Shown one piece after another: positions 1 through 11,500 of a DNA stretch of 64,000 bases. The DNA comes from Eudromia elegans (lineage: Eukaryota > Chordata > Aves > Tinamiformes > Tinamidae). The notes below the pieces were generated by a model. The model searched no databases. It worked only from the letters and a program-made list of their open reading frames with translations, and was not told the origin of the DNA. Within the stretch, counting starts at the first letter, position 1; every line of letters starts with the position of its first letter. The position numbers and the translations under genes were made by a program. The stretch spans positions 1,123,338 to 1,187,337 of the forward strand of contig PTEX01000006.1 in assembly GCA_003342815.1 (NCBI GenBank). The letters run 5' to 3'.

Positions 1-215
1 CAAGAGGTCTACACACAAACAGAACTCGCACACTAAGGAGGTAATACATTCCAGCCTCACTGTTTATAAAAAAAAGAATAATTTAAGAAGTGATTAAAAG
101 CTAAAGCAGCAAATCATTTTTAGAAAATCAGTGAGACTTTAAAATTGCATTAGTTCTAGTTGTTCTGTGTGCTCGATATGCAGCCACCTCTTCCCTCCGT
201 AACTGCTTAATGTCA
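1..215 (-). other. ASPG: ASPG 3'UTR, incomplete at window edge
   Basis: Minus-strand sequence after the last stop. It is AT-rich, with no AATAAA on that strand before the window edge, so the polyadenylation site probably lies outside. No other feature seen. Confidence 0.5.
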
Positions 216-262
216 TCAAGCTGGATTCACAGCTGGTGTTTCTGGAGACGAACGGTCATCAT
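216..262 (-). CDS. ASPG: ASPG exon 16, provisional terminal coding exon
   Basis: Joining exon 15 (phase 1) to the AG at 263-264 gives an acidic tail, DDDRSSPETPAVNPA, ending in TGA at 216-218. The upstream AG (CCACAG, exon from 269) is the better-looking acceptor, but in phase it would end after three residues (G-F-R, stop at 259-261). Neither tail is recognisably conserved, so only the general position is firm. Confidence 0.5.
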
Positions 263-1281
263 CTAAAGCCTGTGGAGAAACAGAAAACGTTTGGTTTAGA
301 ACCGGGCAGTATCTGAAGCCTTCCGAAGAAGAGCTGAGCTTGGAGCCTGTCAAGCAAGTTCTGCTGAAGTCCTGACGTCTTCCTGCAGACTGTCTACACC
401 CTGCGCGTGGCTCAGTTCAAAGGAATTGAGAGTGATCCATGTAGGAGTTGAAGGTTTAACATATTCCCTCTGCCTGAGTTTTACAAAAGGCAAGAATGCC
501 TGTTTCTGTCTTGGGTAGGACCAGCATTTAGGCCAGTACAGAGTGCTTGAAAAAAAATGCTATTCTTTCAGTTGGAACTCCCCACTCAAGTACAAAATTT
601 CCCTTATACTGATCCAATGGGCCTTGCAAGATGCAAGGATGTGGCCAAAGAGTTAGCTGCATTTTATTATTTTTTTTTTTTAATAAAAAACATCATCCAT
701 CCTTAGTGTTTTTAAACAGATGATCCATTAGGCTTTTTTACTGGTGAAGAAATATCAAAACCCAGAGTGCACTGCATGAGCACAGAGTTCTCCAAAAGCA
801 AAGGCAAGTGTTTTAAATGTCTACAGCTAGAGCAAAGCACTGGAGAAGGCCAGATGCCCAAACAACTTTAAAGCAAAGAAATCTGCCAGGTCTGCTGCTT
901 TGAACATGAGCTGCACAGGGGACGGGCAGCACGGAGGCCGGGACACGGTGCTGTCCTCACCTGGGGTGGCTACGCAGGCAGCAGAACAAGTCATCACTGC
1001 CCCAGGATTTTCACGTTAACAGCATTTAGTCGAGTTCAGAGCCGGACTGTTGAATGTTCCATACAATCCACATCTAGCTGCTATACTCAAGCAGGAGGAG
1101 GAATAAAGATTAGTCCCACTCTACAAAGAACGATCCAAGTACTCAGATCAGAGAGGAAACTAAGGCAGAGATGGCAGCTGAGCTCAGATGCCCTAGGTGC
1201 TGGTGATGGCCCAAATACGAAGTCCCCCTCCATGTTGATCCACACTTTTCAGTGTCTCAGTACTTTAAAACTTGATCTTAC
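263..1281 (-). other. ASPG: ASPG intron 15
   Basis: About 1 kb, GT-AG. Ordinary AT-rich intron with a plus-strand poly-T run near 670-681. Nothing else recognised. Confidence 0.6.
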
Positions 1282-1339
1282 CTTCTTTACTGTTAATGTT
1301 AAAGAAGTCAAGAACCTTCGTATGCCCTGTAGCCTTTGC
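1282..1339 (-). CDS. ASPG: ASPG exon 15
   Basis: 58 bases, phase 0 to phase 1: AKATGHTKVLDFFNINSKE, the last ankyrin helix pair (mammalian AEAAGNLAVVAFL). Acceptor CTTACAG, donor GAAG|GTAAGA. Confidence 0.9.
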
Positions 1340-1638
1340 CTGTAAGGAAAACAAGAATTAATCCTGCCATCCTGTGCACCAGGACATGCAAATACTTACT
1401 TGTGGGAAGTAAGAATACGCTACCACAAAATAATTAAAATCCAATTTAAATTTTAATTCCCCTGACATAGATGAGAACATTCAGGTTCCAATGATTTATT
1501 ACTTCGGAACGGCACCAGACTGGAGTCTGGGATGCATTTCAAACCGGTTTATGCCCCCGACCCAGCAGCTGCCCTTGCCAAAGGGACGCTGTGGGCGGGC
1601 AGTGGCCCCGGGAGGAGCGGAGCGCGGTGCACACTTAC
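1340..1638 (-). other. ASPG: ASPG intron 14 (short)
   Basis: 299 bp, the only intron in the gene under 800 bp. GTAAGT to TTACAG. The part nearest exon 14 is GC-rich. No repeat seen. Confidence 0.85.
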
Positions 1639-1738
1639 TACTTGCAGGGGGTTCTTGCCATCATAACCAGTCTGCTGCAGGTCTGCCCCGGCCTTGTACC
1701 AGGCGTGCAGCCCCTCCACGTCACCTTTAGCGGCCAGG
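1639..1738 (-). CDS. ASPG: ASPG exon 14 (ankyrin unit)
   Basis: Enters in phase 2 and leaves in phase 0. Reads SLAAKGDVEGLHAWYKAGAD then LQQTGYDGKNPLQV. Mammalian ASPG has RADLEGLQVWWQAGADL…GYDGHSALHV at this place. Acceptor TTCCAG, donor GTA|GTAAGT. GC-rich and CpG-bearing compared with neighbouring intron. A degenerate copy of this exon lies at about 46,356-46,435. Confidence 0.96.
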
Positions 1739-4181
1739 CTGGAAGAAAGAACAGTGACTTTGGCTCTAGTGAAACCTTCAAGGCCGTTTCATGGCATCGC
1801 ATCATCCCAGTGGGTTACCTCTGTGGTTGGGTAAACGCGGGACCAGGACCAGCCCGGCATGGCTGCTGGGACAGGGAGGCAGGCCGAGGAACGTATTACA
1901 ACAGCTCGGGAGAGCTGAGCCAGCAACGCAGCGCGATGAATCAGTTCCTTAAATTAATAGGGCTGTGCTATAAGCACTTACAACAGGCGAGTTTCGTACA
2001 GTGGGTGTGACTATGACCAAGGGGGAAAAAAAAGTCATGCAGTTTCATATTTCACAACACAATATTTATCTCGCGAAATGAGTTGGGGGGAGGACGGCAG
2101 CTATGCCGAGGTGCAGCCGGATCCGTGACAGCCCGCGTGGATGTGCTAGCAATCACTGTGCCTCTCAGAAAGCCACTAAAGTGAACAACCCGAAGCCTTC
2201 ACCAGTTTGCAGCACTGTGTTTGTTATCAGCAGTTGTGGTAACACATTTGCATTATATGGGGATAGTAAGACAGCTATTTTCTTTTGAATTTTATAAGGT
2301 AATTTGTATGACTTAACTGGACAGCAACACCAAACTCATTAAAGACTGTCTGTATCTACTATATAACAAATAACAGAAAGGATCAAATCAAACGTACACA
2401 AATAAAGGCACTGAAGTCCATAGAGAAAGGCATACCAGAATGCTTCTTTGCACGCCTGCCGGCAGTCTTGGCCATAGTATTTAAGGCTCGTTTTGCTTTG
2501 TGGGAGGCTGCAGAAGGGCTAGGAGCGTGCACAGAAGCAGGGGCTGCACGGAGAGCGCAGCGGCAGGGACAGCCTCCAGCCTCGGCAGGTGGACCAGCCT
2601 CCAGAATAGCTGCCCCTGCTCCCTACCTGCCTGTTGACTGTGCAGCACAACTACCCTGATAAAAATCCCGTGAGGCTGGAGCTCACTGCAAGAGGAAACC
2701 CCTCCAAAAGTGCGGTTTGGTGCCCGGGAAGGAGTGTCCTACTGTGACAGCCGGGAACGAGGATGGTGAGAGGCTCCTAAGGGCTGCTGGTGGGTGGGAA
2801 AAGCAGGAGGGGGTGCAGGGCCTATGGCCTGTGGAGGAAGCCCTGGCAGCAAATCTGCCGTTTTCCTTTCTCTGCCAGGCTGAAATCACTTCTGCTGTTG
2901 ATCAAATCCCTTCAGTACCCCAAAAAATGTTCTCGGGAGTGGAGGCCTCTGATTGCAGCAGTCGGAGAGGCTTTTGCTTGCAGCAGTCCAGAGGCTGGGC
3001 AGGAGACAGGAGAGAAAACGGTCTCCATATTCCCCATGCAACCCCACAAACCAGGAGACCAGGAGCTGGGGCCGCTGGGGACAGGGAGACAGGTGGTGAG
3101 AGCGAGGTTTGTGGTGGATCAGTCTGGCACCATGAAAAGAAGAATCAAAAATCATTACTGAAAACTGCCCTAGCAAGGAAGGGCCCTGGGAAATGATAAA
3201 GAAACAGAGGAAGGGAAAGGAGGTTTAACAGGTTGCTCAGCAGGAAGCCCTTAAGGAAACTGCAGGAAAAAGAGTAAGCATTAGAAAAGCAGAGAAGAAA
3301 CTGCTTAGCAGTCACTTCTGGAGGACAAGATTTGTTTTTATTTACAAAAATAACTCTCCTGCTGCCAATGGGAATGGCCTAGAATTAAGGAAGAAAGAGG
3401 CAAGCAAGAGGCCTAGCGAGCATGAGCTGAGAGCCTCCCACAGCCCAGCCAGGAAAGCCCCGCAGTGCCCACCAGCATCTCATGGTTGAGCCCCACGCCA
3501 AGGGAAGCGGCTCTGGGCAAAGAGCAGCCCATTGAGAAACACCCCGGAGCCCCATCGCCGGCAGCACATGCAAAGAATATTGCACTTGCTCCAAAATCAA
3601 CCGCCCAACAGTGACCCATTTCTGAATCCAGGAAGAGCAATTTAACTGGTAGGGCTCCGCTGCGAAGCGGTCTCCTTCTGTGTCATGAGAGCAATGCAAA
3701 TACACGGAAATACCTTCAGTTTTACAGCAAGCCCGTTTAGATCATGTTAAAGATATTCCACAGGGATTGTGACCAGAGAATACTAACAACAACAAAATCA
3801 AAAAAACCAAACAAGTAAAAAAAAAAAAAAAAGGCAGTACCTTGCAAGAACATTTAGAGTTAACTCTAAATCTAAAGAGACCTTCTGCTCATTAAGTTCA
3901 TTATAATCAAGAATACTACAACACACTTTCTCCAATTCCACATCTCCTTCACCAAGCAAGATGCATTTGTATTTCCTCCACACACTATTAGTGGGCTCCA
4001 GATACTCAAGCAATACACAGGACTCTTCAACAGACACTGCAGGGAGTTTTGCTCTGCATCTTTCTCCAAGCCACTTACGTAGCTCTAACTGCAGCAATTC
4101 TAACTACAGTGCGATCCAGCAATTCCAACTGCAAGGGCTGCCTGTAAGCAGCAAGTTCATCATTTTCTTATCAGGCAACAG

Positions 4182-4225
4182 CAATAACTTCAGTATGTAC
4201 TATCAATAACTTCAGTGTGTCCTAT
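4182..4225 (+). repeat. 22-bp tandem duplication, two copies
   Basis: Units 4182-4203 and 4204-4225 differ at two of 22 positions (unit begins caataacttcagt). Confidence 0.9.
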
Positions 4226-5004
4226 CAAAATACTTTAGAATTGCTCTGTTGACACATAACTACTTATCACGTTTTGCTAAACACCAACTGACACCTCACA
4301 CAGCAGATAATCTCACGTATGTTGCCTATCAGTGGCTCTTCCATTTAGGAAAAAGAAGGATTCTGTAGCCATTACACAGTTGCAGCATGGCTAATGGAGC
4401 CACAACAATGACAGAAGAGTTAAGATATCAACAACAGTGATATTGAATTACCTTCCATTTGTGCCTCCTGTCAAACTAGGAACAAGCAAATAGAGTTACG
4501 GGACCTGCAATTTAAAGGGTACATTTAAACTCTTAAAATACACTGAAATGAGAGTGAAGCTGGTCAGGTTTCAGAAGGTCTGGAATGACAAGAGTTGATG
4601 TAATTCTAGATCTTGGAAGGAGCGACTTCAGCTCCCTCCATCCTACTTTCCCAGGTGCTAGTAACTCATCATTCTAGAAACCAGAAGTACACAACTCTAC
4701 TTTTTCAGTGGTAACATAGAGCAACCAAGAAAGACTTCTTCTTTCCTTTCTCCTATTTTTCAATTTTATCATCATCCTTGCAAAGAATAAAATCTTTTTT
4801 TCTTATCAATTTCCTAAGAAGAGAAGAGCCCAGCACAAAGCATGGGTTGTTTTATCTGGAACACATCTGCAACCACAGTTTTTAGCTAGTATCTTCATGT
4901 CATGACCCACAGAGCAGACAAGCACATTTCTTTTAAAGACAACAGGTATTAGAAACTTGTTCCCACCTCCTTCAGAGATGCATTTATCCCTCCTTTGGCA
5001 GCCC

Positions 5005-5220
5005 CACAGAACTGCAGATATTGAGGTTGGAAGGGTCCTCTGGAGATCAGGTAATCCCTCCCGCTCAAGCAGGGCCACCTAAAGGGGGCTGCCCAGGACT
5101 GTGTCCAGTCAGGTTTTCGGTATCTCCAAGGAACATCCCGGACAACCTGTTCCAGTGCTCAGTCACCCTCATAGTAAAAGAAAAGGTTTCCTTAAATTCA
5201 AGTGGAAGAGACATCTTATT
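5005..5220 (-). mobile_element. CR1 LINE 3' fragment in ASPG intron 13
   Basis: Minus-strand CR1: 'ttgaggttggaagggtcctc', 'tggagatcaggtaatccctc', then 'acaacctgttccagtgctc' and 'ccctcatagtaaaagaaaag'. Quite diverged and truncated at its 5' side. Confidence 0.88.
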
Positions 5221-6569
5221 CTGAAAGATGCCAATTGTGGAAGACTGCATCCTTGCATATTATATCACTTTATGATATTCATGTATATGAAAGATAAAGC
5301 TGGTTTGGTTTTATGTCTCTATTTAACTTCATGAAGTACAGACTTTTAATAGGGAAACTCCATTTTAGACAAGACTTTTCCCTTTAAAAAACAAAACACA
5401 GAAATCAACTGTGAGTCTACTCAAACATGATAAGCTTTTAGAATAAAGGTTTTAGAATAAGTCTGGACTTCCCTATTTATCTATTGATGGCCTGGTCCTG
5501 CAGGCCATGCAGGATGATGCAGGAGGAAATGCACTGCTGCAATTAGAAGAGATCCTGACATTTAACAGATTATTAAGACTTTTCAGTTCAAAATAAAGCC
5601 ATGAACCAAATGTCTACACCGTGATTCTAAAAAGCAGCCAAACACCTCTCACTTTCAAAAACACAGCAAGTGAAACCATAAAGAGTTAATGACATCTTGC
5701 CTATGTCTACGTGCATCCCCACTTCCTACACAAGGATGCCTGATGATACTGCCCAATGGGTCAGTGCTGGATGAAGCTATTTTCGCTCTCAAAAATCACC
5801 ACAGAGGCACATTGATTTTTAATTCATCCCCAACATCACGAACTTAAACTCAAGGAAGCTGAGGAGACAGTATTAGAACAACAACAAAAACAGTGACAGT
5901 GTGTGTTCACAAAACTCAGCTTATTTGATGTTAGCAAACAATAAAAAAAAGTGACCATAGCTGCTTTTCAGAGAGAACTTTATGGAAGGGAAAAACCAAA
6001 TTAGCTAAGTATAGCAAGGTAAAATTTATCAGAAAACAAGGAGCTTTACCATTCAAAAAATCTAGGGAAGTTGCCATATTACCCTGCTGACAAATCCAAA
6101 GTGATCAAACTTGCAACTTAAGGTACATTTCAAGACAGATGGGAGTTACAGGAAAATACTTCAGGGAGTGGGGAGATGTTATAAACATATGAATATGGTC
6201 ACTGCTATGGCTTGACCATGTGAATATGATCACTACCATTAAAGTGCCAGTGCTGGCAAAGAGAGGGCTTAAAAAAGGAGATAGAAAGTAGGATGGGGAG
6301 GAAGAGGGAGTAAGCATGAGTATCCTGGAAGGAAGAGTGATCTGAAGATGCTCCAAAATAAGTATTTGACACATTCTGGCAGGAGAACTACCCCAGATAT
6401 AAACCCTTTTAGATATGTGTGCAAAAACCTTCTGGGGGAAAAGCCTGCTTTGCTGCAGCTGTGCATGAGGAGTCTGAAAGCGCCAGCACATGCTGAACCC
6501 TGGTATTCCAGTGCTCCCGTGAAGCCTGAGCACTGCTCCAGGCTGGCCGCAGCCCTGGCACAAGCTTTT

Positions 6570-6835
6570 CACAGAGTCACAGAATGGTTGAGGTTGGAAG
6601 GGACCCCCAGAGATCATCTAGTCCAACCTCCTGCTCCAGCAGGGACACCCAGAGCACGGGGCACAGGGTGGCATCCAAGTGGGTTTGGAAGATCTCCAGA
6701 GGAGACTCCACAACCTCTCTGGGCAGCCTGTTCCAGGGCTCCATCATCCTCACAGCAAAGAAGTTCCTCACATGGAGATGGAACTGCCTGTGCTTCAACT
6801 TGCCCCCATTACCCCTTGTCCTGTCACTGGCCACA
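6570..6835 (-). mobile_element. CR1 LINE 3' fragment in ASPG intron 13
   Basis: Minus-strand CR1 close to consensus: 'cacagaatggttgaggttgg', 'agatcatctagtccaacctc', 'ctgttccagggctccatcat', 'accccttgtcctgtcactgg'. 5' limit approximate. Confidence 0.92.
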
Positions 6836-8122
6836 GCACGAGCAGTTGTTATTCCGACTCCTGGCTCCCTGGGAAGGGCAGTGGCTGCTCTCCCATCTGC
6901 ACGTGGCACGGGAGATTCTCCTCCACTCCCACCCCGACTCCTTCATTCCACACCACGTCCTCCTGCAGCCTGCGAGCACACGTGTGCTCCGCCCTCTGGG
7001 GGCAAGATTTACACTATTTTTATATTAAACTTATTACCATTAATACAAGCTTAAAATATCTCCAGACCTCGAATGTTTGTTGCCAAAATACCGCTTTGAA
7101 CAACAGAGGTCATGCAGCAGGGACGTACAGTGCTGCCTAAAACGCTCTGACAAACTGCATTGACACCAGGTCTCATTTAAACCTCCTTGGTCTCTTTTGG
7201 GATGTCCCTGCCAGCAGGTCAGCTGGCCAGACAGCTACTGCACATGGCAAGAGGGCCAAGCAAGAGGCCAGTTTCTCTGCATGCAGAGGAATGTGATTCT
7301 CCAAGCCACTCCTCTAATCTCCTTGACAGATGGAAACCAGTGCAAACGGAGCATTTGGTTCTGCCCTATCACTTGTGGTGCTCCGGGAAACACATATTTT
7401 AACTTCATCACAGAAGTTATTTTCCAGTCTGCATTAGGATTAATGAACGGATGGAATCAAGTTCCTACACTGAACGCTCCTAAAAGAGCAACTAGCCACT
7501 TTAGGAGATACATAAAACCTTTCTACCAATTTTCAGAATAATCTGTTATTCAGGACCAAGACTGGAAAAAATTAAAATCAGGTCTCTTTTTCCCCCAATA
7601 TATTTTTATGTGGTTAAAACACCTTATCTAGGAGCAAGTGCATGGAAAATCAGCTTCAATAGAGAACAATATTATCTTAAGATTAAACATAAAAATGGTG
7701 AACATTTGTTCAAAGGTTTCAGATTAAACTAAGTTGTGTATTTGATTCAGTTTTGAGAAAAAATGGATTTCATTAAAATAAAAATCATAATAATTGTGGT
7801 ATGTCCAGCTTCATTCTCAAATACAGAGATAATAAAAACAGACCTTGCTGGGGGGGCCTCCCTCCTCCTAGTCGAAGTGTTTGGGAAAAAACAGGCATTT
7901 TGTTCCCAGCTCCCTCGTACCCACAACAGTCCCTGCTCTGGAGTTCTCCCGCTCACTACTGCTCTGGCACAGACGTGGTTCTGAATTTCATCACTCCACT
8001 TGCTTCCTCATTACTAGCCTAGCACAGAAGTAGCCACAGATCACATGCCTGGGACCCAACTGTTCCTTGGCAGTTACTGACAGTTTTCTATTCTCAGGGT
8101 CTGTTTTGAAAAAAAAAAAAAA

Positions 8123-8376
8123 GTATATAAAATTTTATATTGTATATTTTAATGGTATATTATACAATTAATATTGTATATTTTATATACATATATGTGT
8201 ATATTTATGTATATATGTATATACATATATACATTTATATACATATATAATATATAATATATAAATATAATATATTTGTATATATTTAATATATAAATAT
8301 ATTATATATTTAAATATATATTATATATTTATAAATAAATATATATTTTATATATATATTATATACACATATATAA
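8123..8376. repeat. AT-rich TA/TATATTTA block
   Basis: About 250 bp made almost only of A and T in irregular TATATA and ATATTTA words, preceded by a 14-base A run. It ends about 50 bp from the ASPG exon 13 donor. Confidence 0.95.
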
Positions 8377-8426
8377 AATTCCCTTCCATCCAGTTCTATG
8401 ACCAATAACTTATTTAGCACATCTAC

Positions 8427-8513
8427 CTGCAGAGTATTGTTCCAGTGTTCTCCAAGTCATGGCTTGAAAGGTGAGCTCCAGTTTCTCGTAGTAAATTAAT
8501 GACTTCCATGCGT
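8427..8513 (-). CDS. ASPG: ASPG exon 13
   Basis: Enters in phase 2 and leaves in phase 2. Finishes the ankyrin unit (RRMEVINLLRETGAHLS) and runs on to HDLENTGTILC, matching mammalian VIGLLREAGASLSTQELEEAGTELC. Acceptor CTAAAG, donor TGCAG|GTAGAT. The donor lies only about 50 bp from a 250-bp AT-rich repeat block in the following intron. Confidence 0.95.
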
Positions 8514-11500
8514 CTTTAGGAAGAGAACAGGAAACAAAAAACAAAAATAGTCACAGTGTTTTGATCTGTAGTTAATTTTTTTCCTAAATCTACCATTATT
8601 CACACATACAGTTAGTGAAAATTCTCATACAGATATTCTCCCCCATCACCATAAACAGAATAGGATTGCTTTCCAATATGACATGTATAGTAAGACTTGC
8701 CCTCCATATATATAAAAAAATGAGCTCAGCTCATGAAAGTGTTTCATTCAGCTCCAAAACTGAACAAGATATGTTCCTTTTTTTAATTTTATTTTTTGTA
8801 GCCCTAGATTAACTTAACACTTGAAATATTAATGACACAGACAAACAGCATCACACTAGTATTTTACAGAATACAGGATCTACATATATTAGTCTCTTAA
8901 CCACTGAATCTTTAATGTTAAAGCAGAAGTTGATCATGTTTTTAAGGCTTTAAAATTGTGCTAAGTGTTCTTATGAGCCTCCCACAGAAATGCGTCTTTT
9001 CCTAACTCCCCTCCCACTAACACCTCTATTATTTACTTCCCACTGAAGTTTTTAGGCAGTCTCTCTTGTCCTTTCCTTTGAGTTAAAGGGAAAATTAGAT
9101 ATTTAAGCACTATCAGCCAACTTCTGTTTCTTAGTCACCAGCTTGAGGTTGTTTATGAAAAAGGCTCTGTAGAAGTCTCTAAAATAGTGTAAGTAGCTGA
9201 GAAATTGATAAAAAGAATTGAAAAAAAGATAAAAAATAATTGCAAAAGAGTGATGTAGTGAAAGGTTCAGGAATAGTTTCCAAAATGCCATGATGTCTTC
9301 CTGTATGACAAATGATCCAGTTCACAAATCCAAAAGCCGAACTTTCCTCCAGAATAAGCATGATGATACTAGAAGTTCAGCAATACTTTCATAGTTCCTC
9401 TTTTAAGTTTGGTATTTTGCAGATACCATAATACTTCAAAATGACGACTTAGGCATAACACTATCATAGAAAATATGTGGGGTTTTATAAACCCTTATCA
9501 AGAAACTCATCTGATTTAACTAAAAATAAAGAAGAAGTTCACACACACGTTCAGCTTCATCACCCCATTTGCTTAGGAGTTACCATATGCCTTTCCATTT
9601 TGGACCTGGACTAAACACTTGTTTGAACACATCCCTTCTCCTGGGAATCTCCATGTTGAGAACAAAAAGTTAATTTAAATTACCCAGGTGATGCCCATGT
9701 AATCTATAGATCTCATAGACAATATTAATTCACAAATTAAGAACTAAAACTACACAGATGTCGTAGGTATCATCTTCCCTTTCCAGTCGTAGGTTACTTA
9801 ACCTGCTCAACGGATTTTTCAAACTGCACATTTTTTTTTGCCTTTATAGCAAAAGGAAAAAAAAAAAAAAACATTCTTTGTTTCACAGCAAAGCCTTGCT
9901 GGAACAGCAAGCGCAGCAAGTTTGTTCAGTTATCTGAAATATTTTCTCAGGAGGGTCCCTTACAACCTGGCAAGTCACCCATAAGCATCTCCTTGAGGCA
10001 GCAAATCATGGCACTGCTTCCTATTTCCCAGTCTGCAGTGAAGAACGAGTGCTACATTTATGAAGTTTAAGTTCAGTTGTAAGCACAGCAGTAATTAGCT
10101 GAAAATTAATCCCATCTAAAATAAAGCAGAACATAATTATTCACTTGAGCTCATATTCAGCACAAAACTTAACCTGGATAGCATCAACTTCCTCTGCAAT
10201 GAGGAGTGGGTTTAAACAAGAAACAAAACAAAAAAGAAAAGAAAAAAAATGGTTTCAAGTGAAGCTTTTAAGCATTAAAACTCACAGTGCTTACACTAAG
10301 AGCTTGATGGGAAGGAGAGCAAGGGCTGACCCCACTGCTCGTTAATGGAGAGCTTGTTCGTGGGAGAAGAAGGGCAAAGAGCAATGCACAACTTGAAAGT
10401 GTTAACCTTAGTGCATGTGAAGAGCAGCTCTGCTCAAGAAAGTATAGAGACCAATGCTCATGTTCCCATCACTCACCATGAAAACTATGCAGGAGGCAAG
10501 TCACACTGCAGCTGGTTCCTATTTGCATCCAGACAGCATCTACATTCTAAAGAAACTTAAGCTCTAGCCCAAGTACCACTTCTTCTATCTCATGCCTACG
10601 CACAAGAGCATTATTCATATTTCAAGAGGCTGGCTTTGAATTTTATGATATTTAGTTTGTGTCTCAGGCTCATGAGAGCTGTCTCTAGAAGCTGTTTCCT
10701 TAAATGCTGCTTTTTTGTGGCTTTAATAAAGTTTCAAAACGCTCCCAGCTTAGCTGACCTGCATATCAGAAGCTCTACTATGTCTTGAGCCATCGGCTTA
10801 GTAACAGTTCAACTGTGATTCCCGTTCTAAGATTACAGCCCATAACCAGCAGCAGAGGAACTACAGGATAATGGAAGCTCCAGGTGTAGAGGAAAGGCCA
10901 ACAGCACCATGACAGCCCTGGGCTCACGGCTGCTTGTCCAGTCTAGCCTCATCTGATAAGCAAGAGCCATGAGGAGCTCTTGTCACCTGTGAACTACACC
11001 CGCCTCTTCCTTTTCCCAGATCTCCAGCATCTGCTACCTGAGAGTGGATGTTGGTCAGACACATGCCCTACAAACAATGCTGTTTTGCATATGTTGCTTA
11101 AGTTAGCCCTTTAATACCACCTCCGTCTTCTCTCCGGAGGGAAAAAACAAACAGACAAGAAGCGTTTCCAGTGTCTTCGCCCTGCTAGACTCCATTATTG
11201 CTAATACCGACGACCAAACGACAATTTATATCCACTATTTTTAATGGGTCAAAAGCAAAATGTGTGGCTTGGTATAGCTGTCAAACATTCACTGCTGTGA
11301 ATGGCAAAGGCATCCGAACCTCTCTCCCTTCACGAGTACTCGGCATTTACAGCAACCCAGTGCCGTACAGTACGATCACCTTAGGCCTTGCCTTGGCAGA
11401 CACTTTATTAAAGTGAATCAACTTCAAAGGGATGAATCATACATGTGAAATTAGCATTCGTGTAAGAGTTTGCAGGCTTGAGGCCTTAGGGTGTACACCT

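Larger units (their letters stand above)
1739..8426 (-). other. ASPG: ASPG intron 13
   Basis: 6.7 kb. Holds two CR1 fragments (about 5005-5220 and 6570-6835), a 22-bp tandem duplication (4182-4225), a poly-A run near 3819-3833 and an AT-rich block (8123-8376). A GC-richer patch at about 2470-3200 has frames up to 159 codons on the plus strand, but they look like chance frames. Confidence 0.8.

Noticed and set aside
2717..3196. 159-codon plus-strand frame in ASPG intron 13
   Set aside because: Low-complexity, no recognised domain, overlapping frames of similar length in other phases; most likely chance in a GC-richer patch.
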